In this document: positions 33,302-42,420 of the stretch, piece by piece | Layout: each line of letters starts with the position of its first letter | Numbering within the stretch: the stretch's first letter is position 1 | Origin: Peterkaempfera bronchialis | Lineage (GTDB): Bacteria; Actinomycetota; Actinomycetes; Streptomycetales; Streptomycetaceae | NCBI RefSeq assembly: GCF_003258605.2 | Contig: NZ_CP031264.1 | Coordinates: forward strand, 3,968,001-4,032,000 | Length of the DNA stretch: 64,000 nucleotides | Direction of reading: 5' to 3' | The notes under the pieces: generated by a model | Told to the model about the DNA's origin: nothing | The model's input: the letters and a program-made list of their open reading frames with translations, nothing else | Databases searched by the model: none | Position numbers and translations under genes: made by a program

Positions 33302-34030
33302 ATGATGGCTGAGTCAGCGGCAGTGGAGCGGCGGGAGCAGCCGCAGGGGCACCTGCGGCGGCCCTGGGTGGTCGGCGTGTCGGGTGCCTCGGGCACGCCG
33401 TACGCGGCGTCGGTGGTGCGGGCGCTGCTGGCGGCGGGGGAGGACGTCGACCTGGTGGTGAGCCGGGCGGCGCGGCTGACGGTGCTGGACGAGACCGGCA
33501 TCTCCTTCCGTGACGCGCACTGGCGGGACGACCTGCGCGCCTGGCTGGCGCAGGGGCTGGGCGACTCGCCGCCGCCGCCGGAGACCCAGGATCGGGACCT
33601 GGACCGGGTGCGGTACTGGGCGGCGGGCGACCTGGCGGCCGGGCCGTCCAGCGGCTCGTACCCGGTGAAGGGGATGCTGGTGGTGCCCGCCAGCACCGCA
33701 GCGGTGGCCGGGATCGCGCTGGGCCTCTCCAAGGACCTGTTGCAGCGGGCGGCGAGCGTGACGCTGAAGGAGCGGCGGCCCCTGGTGGTGGCGGTGCGCG
33801 AGACGCCGCTGAACGGGCAGACGCTGCGCCACCTGGTGGCCCTGGACGACGCCGGAGCGGTGGTGCTGCCGGCCTCGCCGGCGTTCTATGCGGGCGGTTC
33901 CACCGCGCAGCAGCTGGTGGACTTCGTGGCGGGCCGGGTGCTGGACGCGGCGGGGGTCCAGCACACCCTCTACCGCCGCTGGCGGGGCTCGCTGGGGGAG
34001 GCCCGGTCCACGGGCGTCAAGGGGGAGTGA
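33302..34030 (+). CDS. mqnM: UbiX-like flavin prenyltransferase
   Basis: Encodes 242 residues. VGVSGASGTPYA and the C-terminal MLVVPASTAAVAGIALGLSK, then LKERRPLVVAVRETPLN, are those of UbiX. It makes prenylated FMN, the cofactor needed by the UbiD-like decarboxylase (mqnL) 3 kb upstream. An insert of about 40 residues between the Rossmann halves (DDLRAWLAQGLGDSPPPPET) is longer than in the E. coli enzyme. ATG 33302 lies 10 bases after GAAGG; GTG 33296 and ATG 33305 are alternatives. Confidence 0.88.
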   Translation: MMAESAAVERREQPQGHLRRPWVVGVSGASGTPYAASVVRALLAAGEDVDLVVSRAARLTVLDETGISFRDAHWRDDLRAWLAQGLGDSPPPPETQDRDLDRVRYWAAGDLAAGPSSGSYPVKGMLVVPASTAAVAGIALGLSKDLLQRAASVTLKERRPLVVAVRETPLNGQTLRHLVALDDAGAVVLPASPAFYAGGSTAQQLVDFVAGRVLDAAGVQHTLYRRWRGSLGEARSTGVKGE

Positions 34031-34145
34031 GCGGTGGGGGAGCGGCAGAGTATGTTCTTTGGAACTTCCGGGACGGATGCGGCCCGGAGCCTTTGATTCC
34101 GCATGCCGAAGCCCGGGTTCGGCAACGATGGGAAGGTCCGCGCTG

Positions 34146-34628
34146 GTGAAAGAGCACAACATGGACGCGGTGGACAGACAGCTCATCCAGGCCCTGCGGG
34201 AGAACGGCCGCGCCTCGTACGCGGAACTGGGGCGGCTGGTCGGGCTCTCCGGTCCCAGCGTCACCGACCGCATCAACCGGCTGGAGCAGGCCGGGGTGAT
34301 CACCGGCTACCGCGCCACCGTCAACCCGGCGTCGCTGGGGTTCGGGGTCACGGCGCTGGTCGGCCTCCAGCTCAGCGACGCCGCCGACCACGAGGACGTG
34401 GCGCGGCGGCTGAAGGACCTCGGCGAGGTCGAGGACTGCTGGTTCATCGCCGGTGACGACTCCTACATGCTCAAGATCCGGGTCTCCGACGTGGACGGCC
34501 TGGAGTCGATCGTCAAGCGGCTGTCGGGCACCCGGGGCGTTGCCCGCACCCGGACCACCGTGGTCCTCTCGACCAAGTGGGAGAACCGGGTCTCCACGCC
34601 GTCGGAGGACTTCTCCGAGCGGCGGTAG
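34146..34628 (+). CDS. Lrp/AsnC family transcriptional regulator
   Basis: Encodes 160 residues: an N-terminal winged helix (VDRQLIQALRENGRASYAEL, then RLVGLSGPSVTDRINRLEQA) and a RAM ligand-binding domain (residues ~70-150). GTG 34146 follows GGAAGG; ATG 34161 is possible. A small inverted repeat GTTC-TTTG-GAAC at 34054-34065 lies in its promoter region and may be an autoregulatory site. The dehydratase gene 28 bp downstream is its likely target. Confidence 0.88.
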   Translation: MKEHNMDAVDRQLIQALRENGRASYAELGRLVGLSGPSVTDRINRLEQAGVITGYRATVNPASLGFGVTALVGLQLSDAADHEDVARRLKDLGEVEDCWFIAGDDSYMLKIRVSDVDGLESIVKRLSGTRGVARTRTTVVLSTKWENRVSTPSEDFSERR

Positions 34629-34656
34629 CGCACGACCGGGAAGGGAGTGGGACCGC

Positions 34657-35634
34657 ATGGCACTGGTGGGGCGGGCCGAGCTGGAGGCGGCGCGGGAGCG
34701 GATCGCGGGGGTCGCGGTGCGCACCCCGCTGATGCCGTGCCCTTGGGCGGACGACGGCGAGGGGCGCTCGCTGCTGCTCAAGCCGGAGAACCTGCAACCC
34801 ACCGGCGCCTTCAAGCTGCGCGGCGCCTACAACCGGCTGGCCGCCCTCACCCCCGAGCAGGCCGCCCGGGGCGTGGTCGCCCAGTCCAGCGGCAACCACG
34901 CCCAGGCGGTGGCGTACGCGGCGCAGCTGCTCGGCATCAAGGCCGTGATCGTGATGCCGGACACCTCCCCGGTGGTCAAGGTGGCGGCGACCCGCTCCTA
35001 TGGCGCCGACGTACGGCTGGTGACACCGGCGGAGCGCGACACCGTGCCGGTGCGGCTGGCCGAGGAGTACGGCTACGTCCATGTGCCGCCGTACGACGAC
35101 CCGTACATCATCGCTGGGCAGGGCACCGCCGGGCTGGAGATCGCCGAGGACGCCGCCGCGCTGGGCCTGGCGGTGGACACCGTGCTGGTCCCGGTCAGCG
35201 GCGGCGGACTGATCTCCGGCATCGCCGCGGCACTGCGGCTCACCCTGCCCGGGGTGAAGGTGATCGGGGTGGAACCGGAGCTGGCCGCCGACGCGCGGCA
35301 GAGCCTCCGCTCGGGGCGGCTCACCAGCTGGCCGGCGGCCGACACCTACCGCACCCTCGCCGACGGACTGCGCACCACCTCGCTCGGACTGCTGCCGTTC
35401 GAGCACATCCGGACCCATGTCGACGACATCGTGACGGTCGGCGAGGACGACATCCGGGCGGCGGTGGCGGTACTGGCCCGGCGCGGCCGGATCGTCGCCG
35501 AGCCGTCCGGCGCGGTGGCCACGGCGGCGTACCTGTTCCACCGGGACGCGCTGCCGCCCGGCCGCACCCATGTCGCGGTGGTCAGCGGCGGCAACATCGA
35601 CCCCGGCCTGCTGGCGGAGCTGCTGGCGGTGTGA
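34657..35634 (+). CDS. Threonine/serine dehydratase-like PLP enzyme
   Basis: Encodes 325 residues, fold type II. The PLP-lysine motif is PTGAFKLRGAYN, followed by SSGNHAQAVAYAA and the phosphate loop VPVSGGGLISG. Threonine ammonia-lyases make 2-oxobutyrate; the protein lacks the C-terminal ACT regulatory domain of IlvA, so it is a catabolic or racemase-like member. ATG 34657 follows GGAAGGGAG. It is directly downstream of the Lrp regulator. Confidence 0.88.
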   Translation: MALVGRAELEAARERIAGVAVRTPLMPCPWADDGEGRSLLLKPENLQPTGAFKLRGAYNRLAALTPEQAARGVVAQSSGNHAQAVAYAAQLLGIKAVIVMPDTSPVVKVAATRSYGADVRLVTPAERDTVPVRLAEEYGYVHVPPYDDPYIIAGQGTAGLEIAEDAAALGLAVDTVLVPVSGGGLISGIAAALRLTLPGVKVIGVEPELAADARQSLRSGRLTSWPAADTYRTLADGLRTTSLGLLPFEHIRTHVDDIVTVGEDDIRAAVAVLARRGRIVAEPSGAVATAAYLFHRDALPPGRTHVAVVSGGNIDPGLLAELLAV

Positions 35635-35696
35635 CGGCCGCCGGGGCGTAGGCTCTGGTGGTTGCACCGGGCACGGAAGAGGAGGCGGAGACGCGC

Positions 35697-36860
35697 ATGG
35701 ACGCAGGGCTCAAGCGTGAGCTGGAGGCGAAGGTCTTCGCGGGCGAGCGGCTGACCCGCGAGGACGGCATCGCCCTGTACGAGAGCGACGACCTGGCCTG
35801 GCTGGGCGGGCTGGCGCACCATGTGCGGACGCAGAAGAACGGCGACGTCGTCCACTTCAACGTCAACCGCCACCTCAATATGACCAATGTCTGCAACGCC
35901 TCCTGCGCCTACTGCTCCTTCCAGCGCAAGCCGGGCGAGAAGGACGCGTACACGATGCGCATCGAGGAGGCCGTCCGCCTGGCCAAGGCCATGGAGAACG
36001 ACCAGCTCACCGAGTTGCACATCGTCAACGGCCTGCACCCCACCCTGCCGTGGCGCTACTACCCGCGCTCGCTGCGGGAGTTGAAGAAGGCGCTGCCGGA
36101 GGTGGCGCTGAAGGCGTTCACCGCCACCGAGATCCACTGGTTCGAGCGGATCAGCGGCATGCCCGCCGACGAGATCCTGGACGAGCTGATCGACGCCGGT
36201 CTGGAGTCGCTGACCGGCGGCGGCGCGGAGATCTTCGACTGGGAGGTGCGGCAGCACATCGTCGACCACGACACCCACTGGGAGGACTGGTCGCGGATCC
36301 ACCGGCTGGCGCACGGCAAGGGCCTCAAGACGCCCTGCACCATGCTCTACGGGCACATCGAGGAGCCCCGGCACCGGGTCGACCATGTGCTGCGGCTGCG
36401 CGAACTCCAGGACGAGACCGGCGGCTTCCAGGTCTTCATCCCGCTGCGCTACCAGCACGACTTCCACGACTCCCAGGACGGGAAGATCCGCAACCGGCTC
36501 CAGGCCCGCACCGAGATGGCGACCGGCGCCGAGGCGCTGAAGACCTTCGCGGTCTCCCGGCTGCTCTTCGACAACGTCCCGCACGTCAAGGTCTTCTGGG
36601 TGATGCACGGTGTCACCACCGCCCAGCTGGCGCTCAGCCACGGCGCGGACGACATGGACGGCTCGGTCGTGGAGTACAAGATCACCCATGACGCCGACAA
36701 CTTCGGCACCCCCAACAAGCTGAGCCGCGACGACCTGCTGGAGCTGATCCGGGACGCGGGCTTCCGCCCGATGGAGCGCAACACCCGGTACGAGATCATC
36801 CGCGAGTACCCGGGCCCGGACCCGGACCGCCGCGAGCAGCCGCAGGCCATGCGCCTCTGA
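35697..36860 (+). CDS. mqnE: Aminofutalosine synthase MqnE
   Basis: Encodes 387 residues. The radical-SAM cluster motif is C66-X3-C70-X2-C73 (CNASCAYCSF). VNRHLNMTNVC before it and TATEIHWFERISG, GGGAEIF and FQVFIPLRYQHD after it are typical. MqnE joins SAM's deoxyadenosyl group to 3-[(1-carboxyvinyl)oxy]benzoate to give aminofutalosine. ATG 35697 follows AGAGGAGGCGGAG. The gene ends before a 13-bp hairpin terminator. Confidence 0.95.
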   Translation: MDAGLKRELEAKVFAGERLTREDGIALYESDDLAWLGGLAHHVRTQKNGDVVHFNVNRHLNMTNVCNASCAYCSFQRKPGEKDAYTMRIEEAVRLAKAMENDQLTELHIVNGLHPTLPWRYYPRSLRELKKALPEVALKAFTATEIHWFERISGMPADEILDELIDAGLESLTGGGAEIFDWEVRQHIVDHDTHWEDWSRIHRLAHGKGLKTPCTMLYGHIEEPRHRVDHVLRLRELQDETGGFQVFIPLRYQHDFHDSQDGKIRNRLQARTEMATGAEALKTFAVSRLLFDNVPHVKVFWVMHGVTTAQLALSHGADDMDGSVVEYKITHDADNFGTPNKLSRDDLLELIRDAGFRPMERNTRYEIIREYPGPDPDRREQPQAMRL

Positions 36861-36869
36861 CGAACCGTC

Positions 36870-36914
36870 GGGCAGGCCCCCGAGCCCTCCGCGAGGAGAG
36901 CCGGGGGCCTGCCC
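36870..36914 (+). terminator. Hairpin terminator after mqnE
   Basis: GGGCAGGCCCCCG at 36870-36882 pairs with CGGGGGCCTGCCC at 36902-36914 over a 19-nt loop, 10 bp after the stop codon. Confidence 0.85.
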
Positions 36915-36943
36915 ATGCCGGGGAACGCTCTAGGCTCGGGGGA

Positions 36944-37528
36944 ATGGACCTCACCTTCGTCCTCGACCCCGACGTGACCCCCGAGCTGCGCGCCGCCATC
37001 ACCACCCTGTGGACGGACGTCTCCAACGCCGGCGGCGCCGTCGGCTTCGTCCCGCCCGTCACCGCCGAACGGGTGCGGCCCGTGGCGGACCAGCAGATCG
37101 ACGGCGTGGTGGACGGCCCCGACCGGCTGCTGCTCGCCCTGGACGACGCCTCCGGGCGGCTCGCCGGAGTGCTCTTCTTCGAGTCCCAGCGGTTCGACCT
37201 CATGGAGCACTGGCGGCTGCTGAAGCGCGTCATGGTGCACCCCGACTTCCAGGGCCGGGGCTACGGCGCGGCGCTGCTCGCCGAGGCCGAGCGGGTGGCC
37301 CGGGAGTGGGGGCTGGCCGGGCTGAAGCTCACCCTGCGCGGCGGCCTCGGCCTGGAGTCCTTCTACGGCCGCAGCGGATATGTGGAGGCCGGCCGGGTGC
37401 CCGGTGCGATCCGGGTCGCCGACGGGGACGACCGCGACGACGTCACCATGTGGCTCGACCTGCGCCGACCGGCGCCGGACGGCACGGCGACCGGCCCTGC
37501 CCAGGGGCGCCACGCGGAGCATGCTTGA
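36944..37528 (+). CDS. GNAT family N-acetyltransferase
   Basis: Encodes 194 residues. LKRVMVHPDFQGRGYGAALL gives the R/QxxGxG/A acetyl-CoA loop, and GLESFYGRSGYVEAGRVPGA the C-terminal part of the fold. The acceptor is unknown. It starts 30 bp after the mqnE terminator, so it is probably expressed from its own promoter. Confidence 0.85.
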   Translation: MDLTFVLDPDVTPELRAAITTLWTDVSNAGGAVGFVPPVTAERVRPVADQQIDGVVDGPDRLLLALDDASGRLAGVLFFESQRFDLMEHWRLLKRVMVHPDFQGRGYGAALLAEAERVAREWGLAGLKLTLRGGLGLESFYGRSGYVEAGRVPGAIRVADGDDRDDVTMWLDLRRPAPDGTATGPAQGRHAEHA

Positions 37529-37593
37529 CTTGAGCAGGGGTCGGCCGCCCGGCCGCGCCGCGCGGTATCAGGTACACGAGAGGAAGGCCACCG

Positions 37594-37953
37594 GTGAGCA
37601 AGTCGCACGCCACGCTCCGCTACACATCCCTGAGGGCCGGCATCTTCGCCCTCTGCTTCCTGGTCTGCGTGCTGCTGGCACACTTCGGGATCATCCCCGT
37701 GGCCGGGCAGACCGGCTACTTCTTCCTGGTGCTGCTCGCCGCGCTGATCTCGGCGCCGCTCAGCTATGTGCTGCTGAACCGCCAGCGCGACGAGATGTCC
37801 GAGCAGATCGTGGGCAAGGTCTCCGGCATGCGTACGCGCACCGCCGAGCGGATCGCCTCGCAGAACGCCGAGGAGGACGCGGTGGACGACGCCAACCGCG
37901 CCGGTGCCGCCGCCGCGAACGTGGTCTCCGGCGACCGCCCCGCCTCCGCCTGA
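37594..37953 (+). CDS. DUF4229 domain-containing membrane protein
   Basis: Encodes 119 residues with two membrane segments (AGIFALCFLVCVLLAHFGII and YFFLVLLAALISAPLSYVLL), then RQRDEMSEQIVGKV and an Ala-rich polar tail. It is a small actinobacterial family of unknown function, often found near menaquinone genes. GTG 37594 follows GAGAGGAAGG. Confidence 0.85.
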   Translation: MSKSHATLRYTSLRAGIFALCFLVCVLLAHFGIIPVAGQTGYFFLVLLAALISAPLSYVLLNRQRDEMSEQIVGKVSGMRTRTAERIASQNAEEDAVDDANRAGAAAANVVSGDRPASA

Positions 37954-37972
37954 CCCGCGACCCCTCCCCCCG

Positions 37973-38995
37973 GTGCAGTCGGCAGCCCAGGACCGCCGCC
38001 CCACGGGGCGCGACGTGGCACGCCTGGCGGGCGTGTCGCAGGCCACCGTCTCGCTGGTCTTCTCCGACAGCGGCGGCGCCCACCGCGTCTCCGAGGCCAC
38101 CCGCGAGCGGGTACGGGACGCCGCCCGCACCCTCGGCTACCGCCCGCACGCGGCCGGCCGCCAACTGCGGCTGGGCCGCACCGGGCTGATCCTGCTGGCC
38201 GTACCCAATATCCTCGGCCCGTTCTTCGCCCGGGTGCTGGAGGGCGCCCACGAGGAGGCGGGCGAGCACGGGCTGGCGGTGGTCGTCAGCTCCGGCTGGA
38301 GCAGCGCCACCCTCGCCCGCGCCTCCACCACCAGCCAGTTCGACGGCCTGGTGGTCTGCTCGCCCGACGACAGCCAGCTCGGCGAACTGCCCGAGTCCAC
38401 CCCCGTGGTCTTCCTGGACTCCGACCCCGCCCACGCCCGGGGCGCCGCCCGCCGGCTCACCGTCGAACTGGACGTCGCCGACGGCATGCGCGCCGCCGTG
38501 GAACACCTGGCCGCCCTCGGCCACCGCCGCATCGGACATCTGCGCTCCACCCTCTCGGCACACACCTTCCGCTCCCGGCAGGCCGCCTTCGAGGAGGCCG
38601 CACACGGCCTGGAGGTGGTCGAGGTGGGGGTCAGCCTCAACGAGGGCCTGGCCGCCGCCCGGGCCGCCGCCCGCACCCTGCTCACCGGCCCGCGCCGCCC
38701 GCACGCCGTGATGTGCGACGACGACGTGGTCGCCTCCGGGGTCTACCAGGCGGCGGCCGAGCTGGGGCTGCGCATCCCGGCCGATGTGTCCGTGGTCGGC
38801 ATGGACAACATCACCGCCGCCGAACTGCTCACCCCGCCCCTCACCACCGTCGACCTCCCCGGCGAACAGCTCGGCCGCCACGGCGTCGCGGCCCTCGCCG
38901 CCCTGCTGCGCGGCGAACCCGCCCACGCCCCGGACCCGCTGCCGACGTCCCTGGTGGTGCGCGCCTCCACGGCCGCTGCGGCACCGCTGCGCTGA
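37973..38995 (+). CDS. LacI family transcriptional regulator
   Basis: Encodes 340 residues. Helix-turn-helix: RDVARLAGVSQATVSLVF. Hinge and periplasmic-binding-protein-like domain follow (GLILLAVPNILGPFFARVLE through DVSVVGMDNITAAELLTPPL). The effector would be a sugar, but no sugar genes adjoin it. GTG 37973 follows a poor ribosome-binding site (19 bp after the DUF4229 stop), so readthrough expression is possible. Confidence 0.88.
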   Translation: MQSAAQDRRPTGRDVARLAGVSQATVSLVFSDSGGAHRVSEATRERVRDAARTLGYRPHAAGRQLRLGRTGLILLAVPNILGPFFARVLEGAHEEAGEHGLAVVVSSGWSSATLARASTTSQFDGLVVCSPDDSQLGELPESTPVVFLDSDPAHARGAARRLTVELDVADGMRAAVEHLAALGHRRIGHLRSTLSAHTFRSRQAAFEEAAHGLEVVEVGVSLNEGLAAARAAARTLLTGPRRPHAVMCDDDVVASGVYQAAAELGLRIPADVSVVGMDNITAAELLTPPLTTVDLPGEQLGRHGVAALAALLRGEPAHAPDPLPTSLVVRASTAAAAPLR

Positions 38996-39048
38996 GGCGT
39001 CTGGCCTGGGGGCGGCCGGTCCGGCTTGTTGGTGAGCGCGGTGGCGGC

Positions 39049-39145
39049 GCGGGGGTGCGGTCGATCAGCTCGTGTGGTGCGGTGCGGGCGGACCTGGGCC
39101 CGGAGCAGTCGGCCGAGCGGCGCTGTGCGGGTGTCCTCGGGGGCG
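39049..39145. repeat. 97-bp direct repeat, copy 1
   Basis: Matches 39222-39318 with three mismatches in 97 bases. It lies in the 369-bp gap (38996-39364) between the LacI and MFS stops, where no gene is recognised. The shared block includes GTCGATCAGCTCG and GGACCTGGGCCCGGAGCAGT. Confidence 0.85.
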
Positions 39146-39221
39146 TGGTGGTGAGGGGCGGGGTGCGGGCGGTGAGCGGGTCTGCGGGGTGGCTGTGTGC
39201 GCGACCAGGGCGTTGGTGAGC

Positions 39222-39318
39222 GCGGGGGTGCGGTCGATCAGCTCGGGTGGCGCGGGGCGGGCGGACCTGGGCCCGGAGCAGTCGGCCGAGCGGCGCTGTG
39301 CGGGTGTCCTCGGGGGCG
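39222..39318. repeat. 97-bp direct repeat, copy 2
   Basis: Second copy, 173 bp after the first. A short third echo, GTGTCCTCGGGGGC, appears inside the 3' end of the MFS gene at about 39387, suggesting that the repeats arose from slippage or duplication near that gene's end. Confidence 0.85.
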
Positions 39319-39364
39319 CGGGGGTGAGCCTGCGGGGTGGCTGGGCTGGGAGCCCTGCGGGTGG

Positions 39365-40603
39365 CTAGCCCAGGGCCGGGGTGGGGGTGTCCTCGGGGGC
39401 TGGGCGGGGGGTGGGGAGGTGTACCGAGGGGGTGCTCGGGGTGAGGCGGCGGCGGGTGGTGAGGAGCAGCAGGGCGCCCGCACAGATGCCGGCCGCGCCG
39501 CAGACCGCCGCGGCCCGGAGCGAGCCGTCCACCAGCACGCCGGAGACGGCGGCGCCCGCCGCGTTGCCGGTGGAGATCACGGTGACCAGCCAGGCGAATG
39601 CCTCGGTCGTGGTGCCGGGCGGGGCCAGTTCGCCGATCAGGACGAAGGCGGCGGCCAGCAGCGGGGCCAGCCCCAGCCCGGTGAAGAAGGAGAGCACGGT
39701 CATCACACCGGGGGCGGGCAGCAGCACGAGCGAGAGGAAGCCCGCCGCCATCACCGAGGCCAGTACCCAGGTACGGGTGGCGACGGCGGCCCGCCAGGGC
39801 ACCGCGCCGTAGATCAGGGCGCCGACCAGTCCGCCGGAGGCGGCGACCGCCAGCAGGGTCCCGGCGCCGCCCGGCAGCCCGCCGGAGTGGGCCTCGGCGT
39901 AGGCGACGTAGAGCACCGCCTGGGAGCCGAGCGCCCAGCCGGCCCCGGCCAGGCCGATCAGCAGCAGGACCAGTCCGGTGGAGCGGAGCGGGCCGAGCAG
40001 TCCGGAGCCGGCCTCGCGGGGCGGGGCGGTCCAGCTGCGGGCGGGGGCGGCGGTGGCGACGACCAGCGCCCCGGCCAGGCCCAGCCCGGCGGCGATCCAC
40101 AGGGCGGCGGTGGGGGAGGCGGCGGCGGCGATCACGGCCACCGCGAGCGGGCCGACGACATAGAGCAGCTGCTGGGCGGCGGAGTCGAAGGCGTAGGCGG
40201 TGTCGAGCTGCTTCTCCTCGACGATGTGCGGCCAGAGGGCGCGCAGGCACGGCTCCAGCGGGGGCATCGCCAGCCCGGCGAGCACCGCGCCGCCGAAGGC
40301 GGCTGCCGCCTCGCCGGGGGCGACCGCGAGCAGCGCATAGCCGAGGCCCGCGAGGGCGGCGGAGACCAGCAGCACCCGGGGCTGCCCCGCCCGGTCGACC
40401 AGCCGGCCGAGCACCGGGCCGCCGATCGCGGCGGCGACCGCATAGGCGGCGGTGACCGCGCCGATCCGGCTGTAGGGGGCGTGGGCCTCGCGCAGGGCCA
40501 GCGCGATGACCAGGGCGGTCATCCCGGAGGGGAGGCGGCCGACGAGGGTGCCGACCAGCAGCCGCGCGACATGCGGGCCGCGCAGCAGGGTGAGGTAGCC
40601 CAC
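39365..40603 (-). CDS. MFS transporter
   Basis: Encodes 412 residues with about 12 membrane segments. The loop GPVLGRLVDRAGQPRVLL between segments 2 and 3 is the MFS signature. The family is drug-efflux-like, substrate unknown. I choose GTG 40603, about 10 bases after AGGAG; an in-frame TTG at 40636 would add 11 residues. The last ~20 residues are Pro/Thr rich. A near-consensus promoter with a 14-bp palindrome stands upstream, indicating repression by an unidentified regulator. Confidence 0.88.
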   Translation of the reverse strand: MGYLTLLRGPHVARLLVGTLVGRLPSGMTALVIALALREAHAPYSRIGAVTAAYAVAAAIGGPVLGRLVDRAGQPRVLLVSAALAGLGYALLAVAPGEAAAAFGGAVLAGLAMPPLEPCLRALWPHIVEEKQLDTAYAFDSAAQQLLYVVGPLAVAVIAAAASPTAALWIAAGLGLAGALVVATAAPARSWTAPPREAGSGLLGPLRSTGLVLLLIGLAGAGWALGSQAVLYVAYAEAHSGGLPGGAGTLLAVAASGGLVGALIYGAVPWRAAVATRTWVLASVMAAGFLSLVLLPAPGVMTVLSFFTGLGLAPLLAAAFVLIGELAPPGTTTEAFAWLVTVISTGNAAGAAVSGVLVDGSLRAAAVCGAAGICAGALLLLTTRRRLTPSTPSVHLPTPRPAPEDTPTPALG

Positions 40604-40646
40604 GGCGGGTGCTCTCCTGGGGGCAGAGGGGTGCAAACCCTAGGAA

Positions 40647-40674
40647 GTTATACGTATAACCTCCAGTCGGTCAA
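40647..40674 (-). promoter_or_regulatory. MFS promoter with overlapping palindromic operator
   Basis: Reading left: -35 TTGACC (40674-40669), 16-bp spacer, -10 TATAAC (40652-40647). The -10 is one arm of a perfect palindrome GTTATACGTATAAC at 40647-40660. A repressor bound there would block the polymerase. Its AT content stands out in this GC-rich DNA. Confidence 0.75.
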
Positions 40675-40693
40675 GCCGTCCGGACACAAGGCA

Positions 40694-40728
40694 GGGGGCC
40701 CGTCGCGTACGGATACGCGCGGGCCCCC
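40694..40728 (-). terminator. Hairpin terminator after the cold-shock gene
   Basis: GGGGGCCCG at 40694-40702 pairs with CGGGCCCCC at 40720-40728, and inside it CGCGTA at 40704-40709 pairs with TACGCG at 40714-40719, with one bulged base. It is 80 bp downstream of the cold-shock stop, reading left. Confidence 0.8.
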
Positions 40729-40810
40729 TTGGGTGGTGCTCGTCGTGGCCACCGAGTGGAGTTCCGGCATGCGCGGGGCGTACCGGGAACTCCGGGCGAT
40801 CAGAGGATGG

Positions 40811-41014
40811 TCAGATGACGCTGACGTTCTCGGCCTGCGGGCCCTTCGGGCCCTGGGTCACGTCGAACGACACAGCCTGGTTCTCCTCCAGCGAGCGGAA
40901 ACCGTTCGCGTTGATGGCGGAGTAGTGGACGAAGACGTCGGGGCCGCCGCCCTCCTGGGCGATGAAGCCGAAGCCCTTCTCGGCGTTGAACCACTTGACG
41001 GTTCCGGTCGCCAT
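40811..41014 (-). CDS. Cold-shock protein (CspA family)
   Basis: Encodes 67 residues: [18 protein letters not shown] with RNP1 (KGFGFI) and RNP2 (VFVHY), a single-stranded nucleic-acid-binding OB fold acting as an RNA chaperone. ATG 41014 follows AAGGAG. The likely long 5' leader is typical of this family, where it controls expression by RNA structure. Confidence 0.95.
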   Translation of the reverse strand: MATGTVKWFNAEKGFGFIAQEGGGPDVFVHYSAINANGFRSLEENQAVSFDVTQGPKGPQAENVSVI

Positions 41015-42206
<1,192 letters not shown>

Positions 42207-42420
42207 CGGCTGACGGCGGCCGGTATCACCGTTCCGCAGCAGCCGGGCCACAGCCGGGGAACCGGCGCTTGGCCGATGGCGGGCCCGGGTACCGTGGCGG
42301 GGAGCCCCCGGGGCCCTGGCAGGCAGCGCCGCCGGGGTCCCGCCGGCGGCAGGGGCGGCAGGGCCGCAGGGGCGGCAAGGCCGGCAGGGGCTTGCAGGGC
42401 GGCAGGGAAGGGGACGGGCC

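Noticed and set aside
37973-38995. The LacI protein as the repressor of the GTTATACGTATAAC operator
   Set aside because: The palindrome lacks the central CG-flanked pattern usual for LacI sites, and the two genes converge rather than share a promoter. The link cannot be supported.
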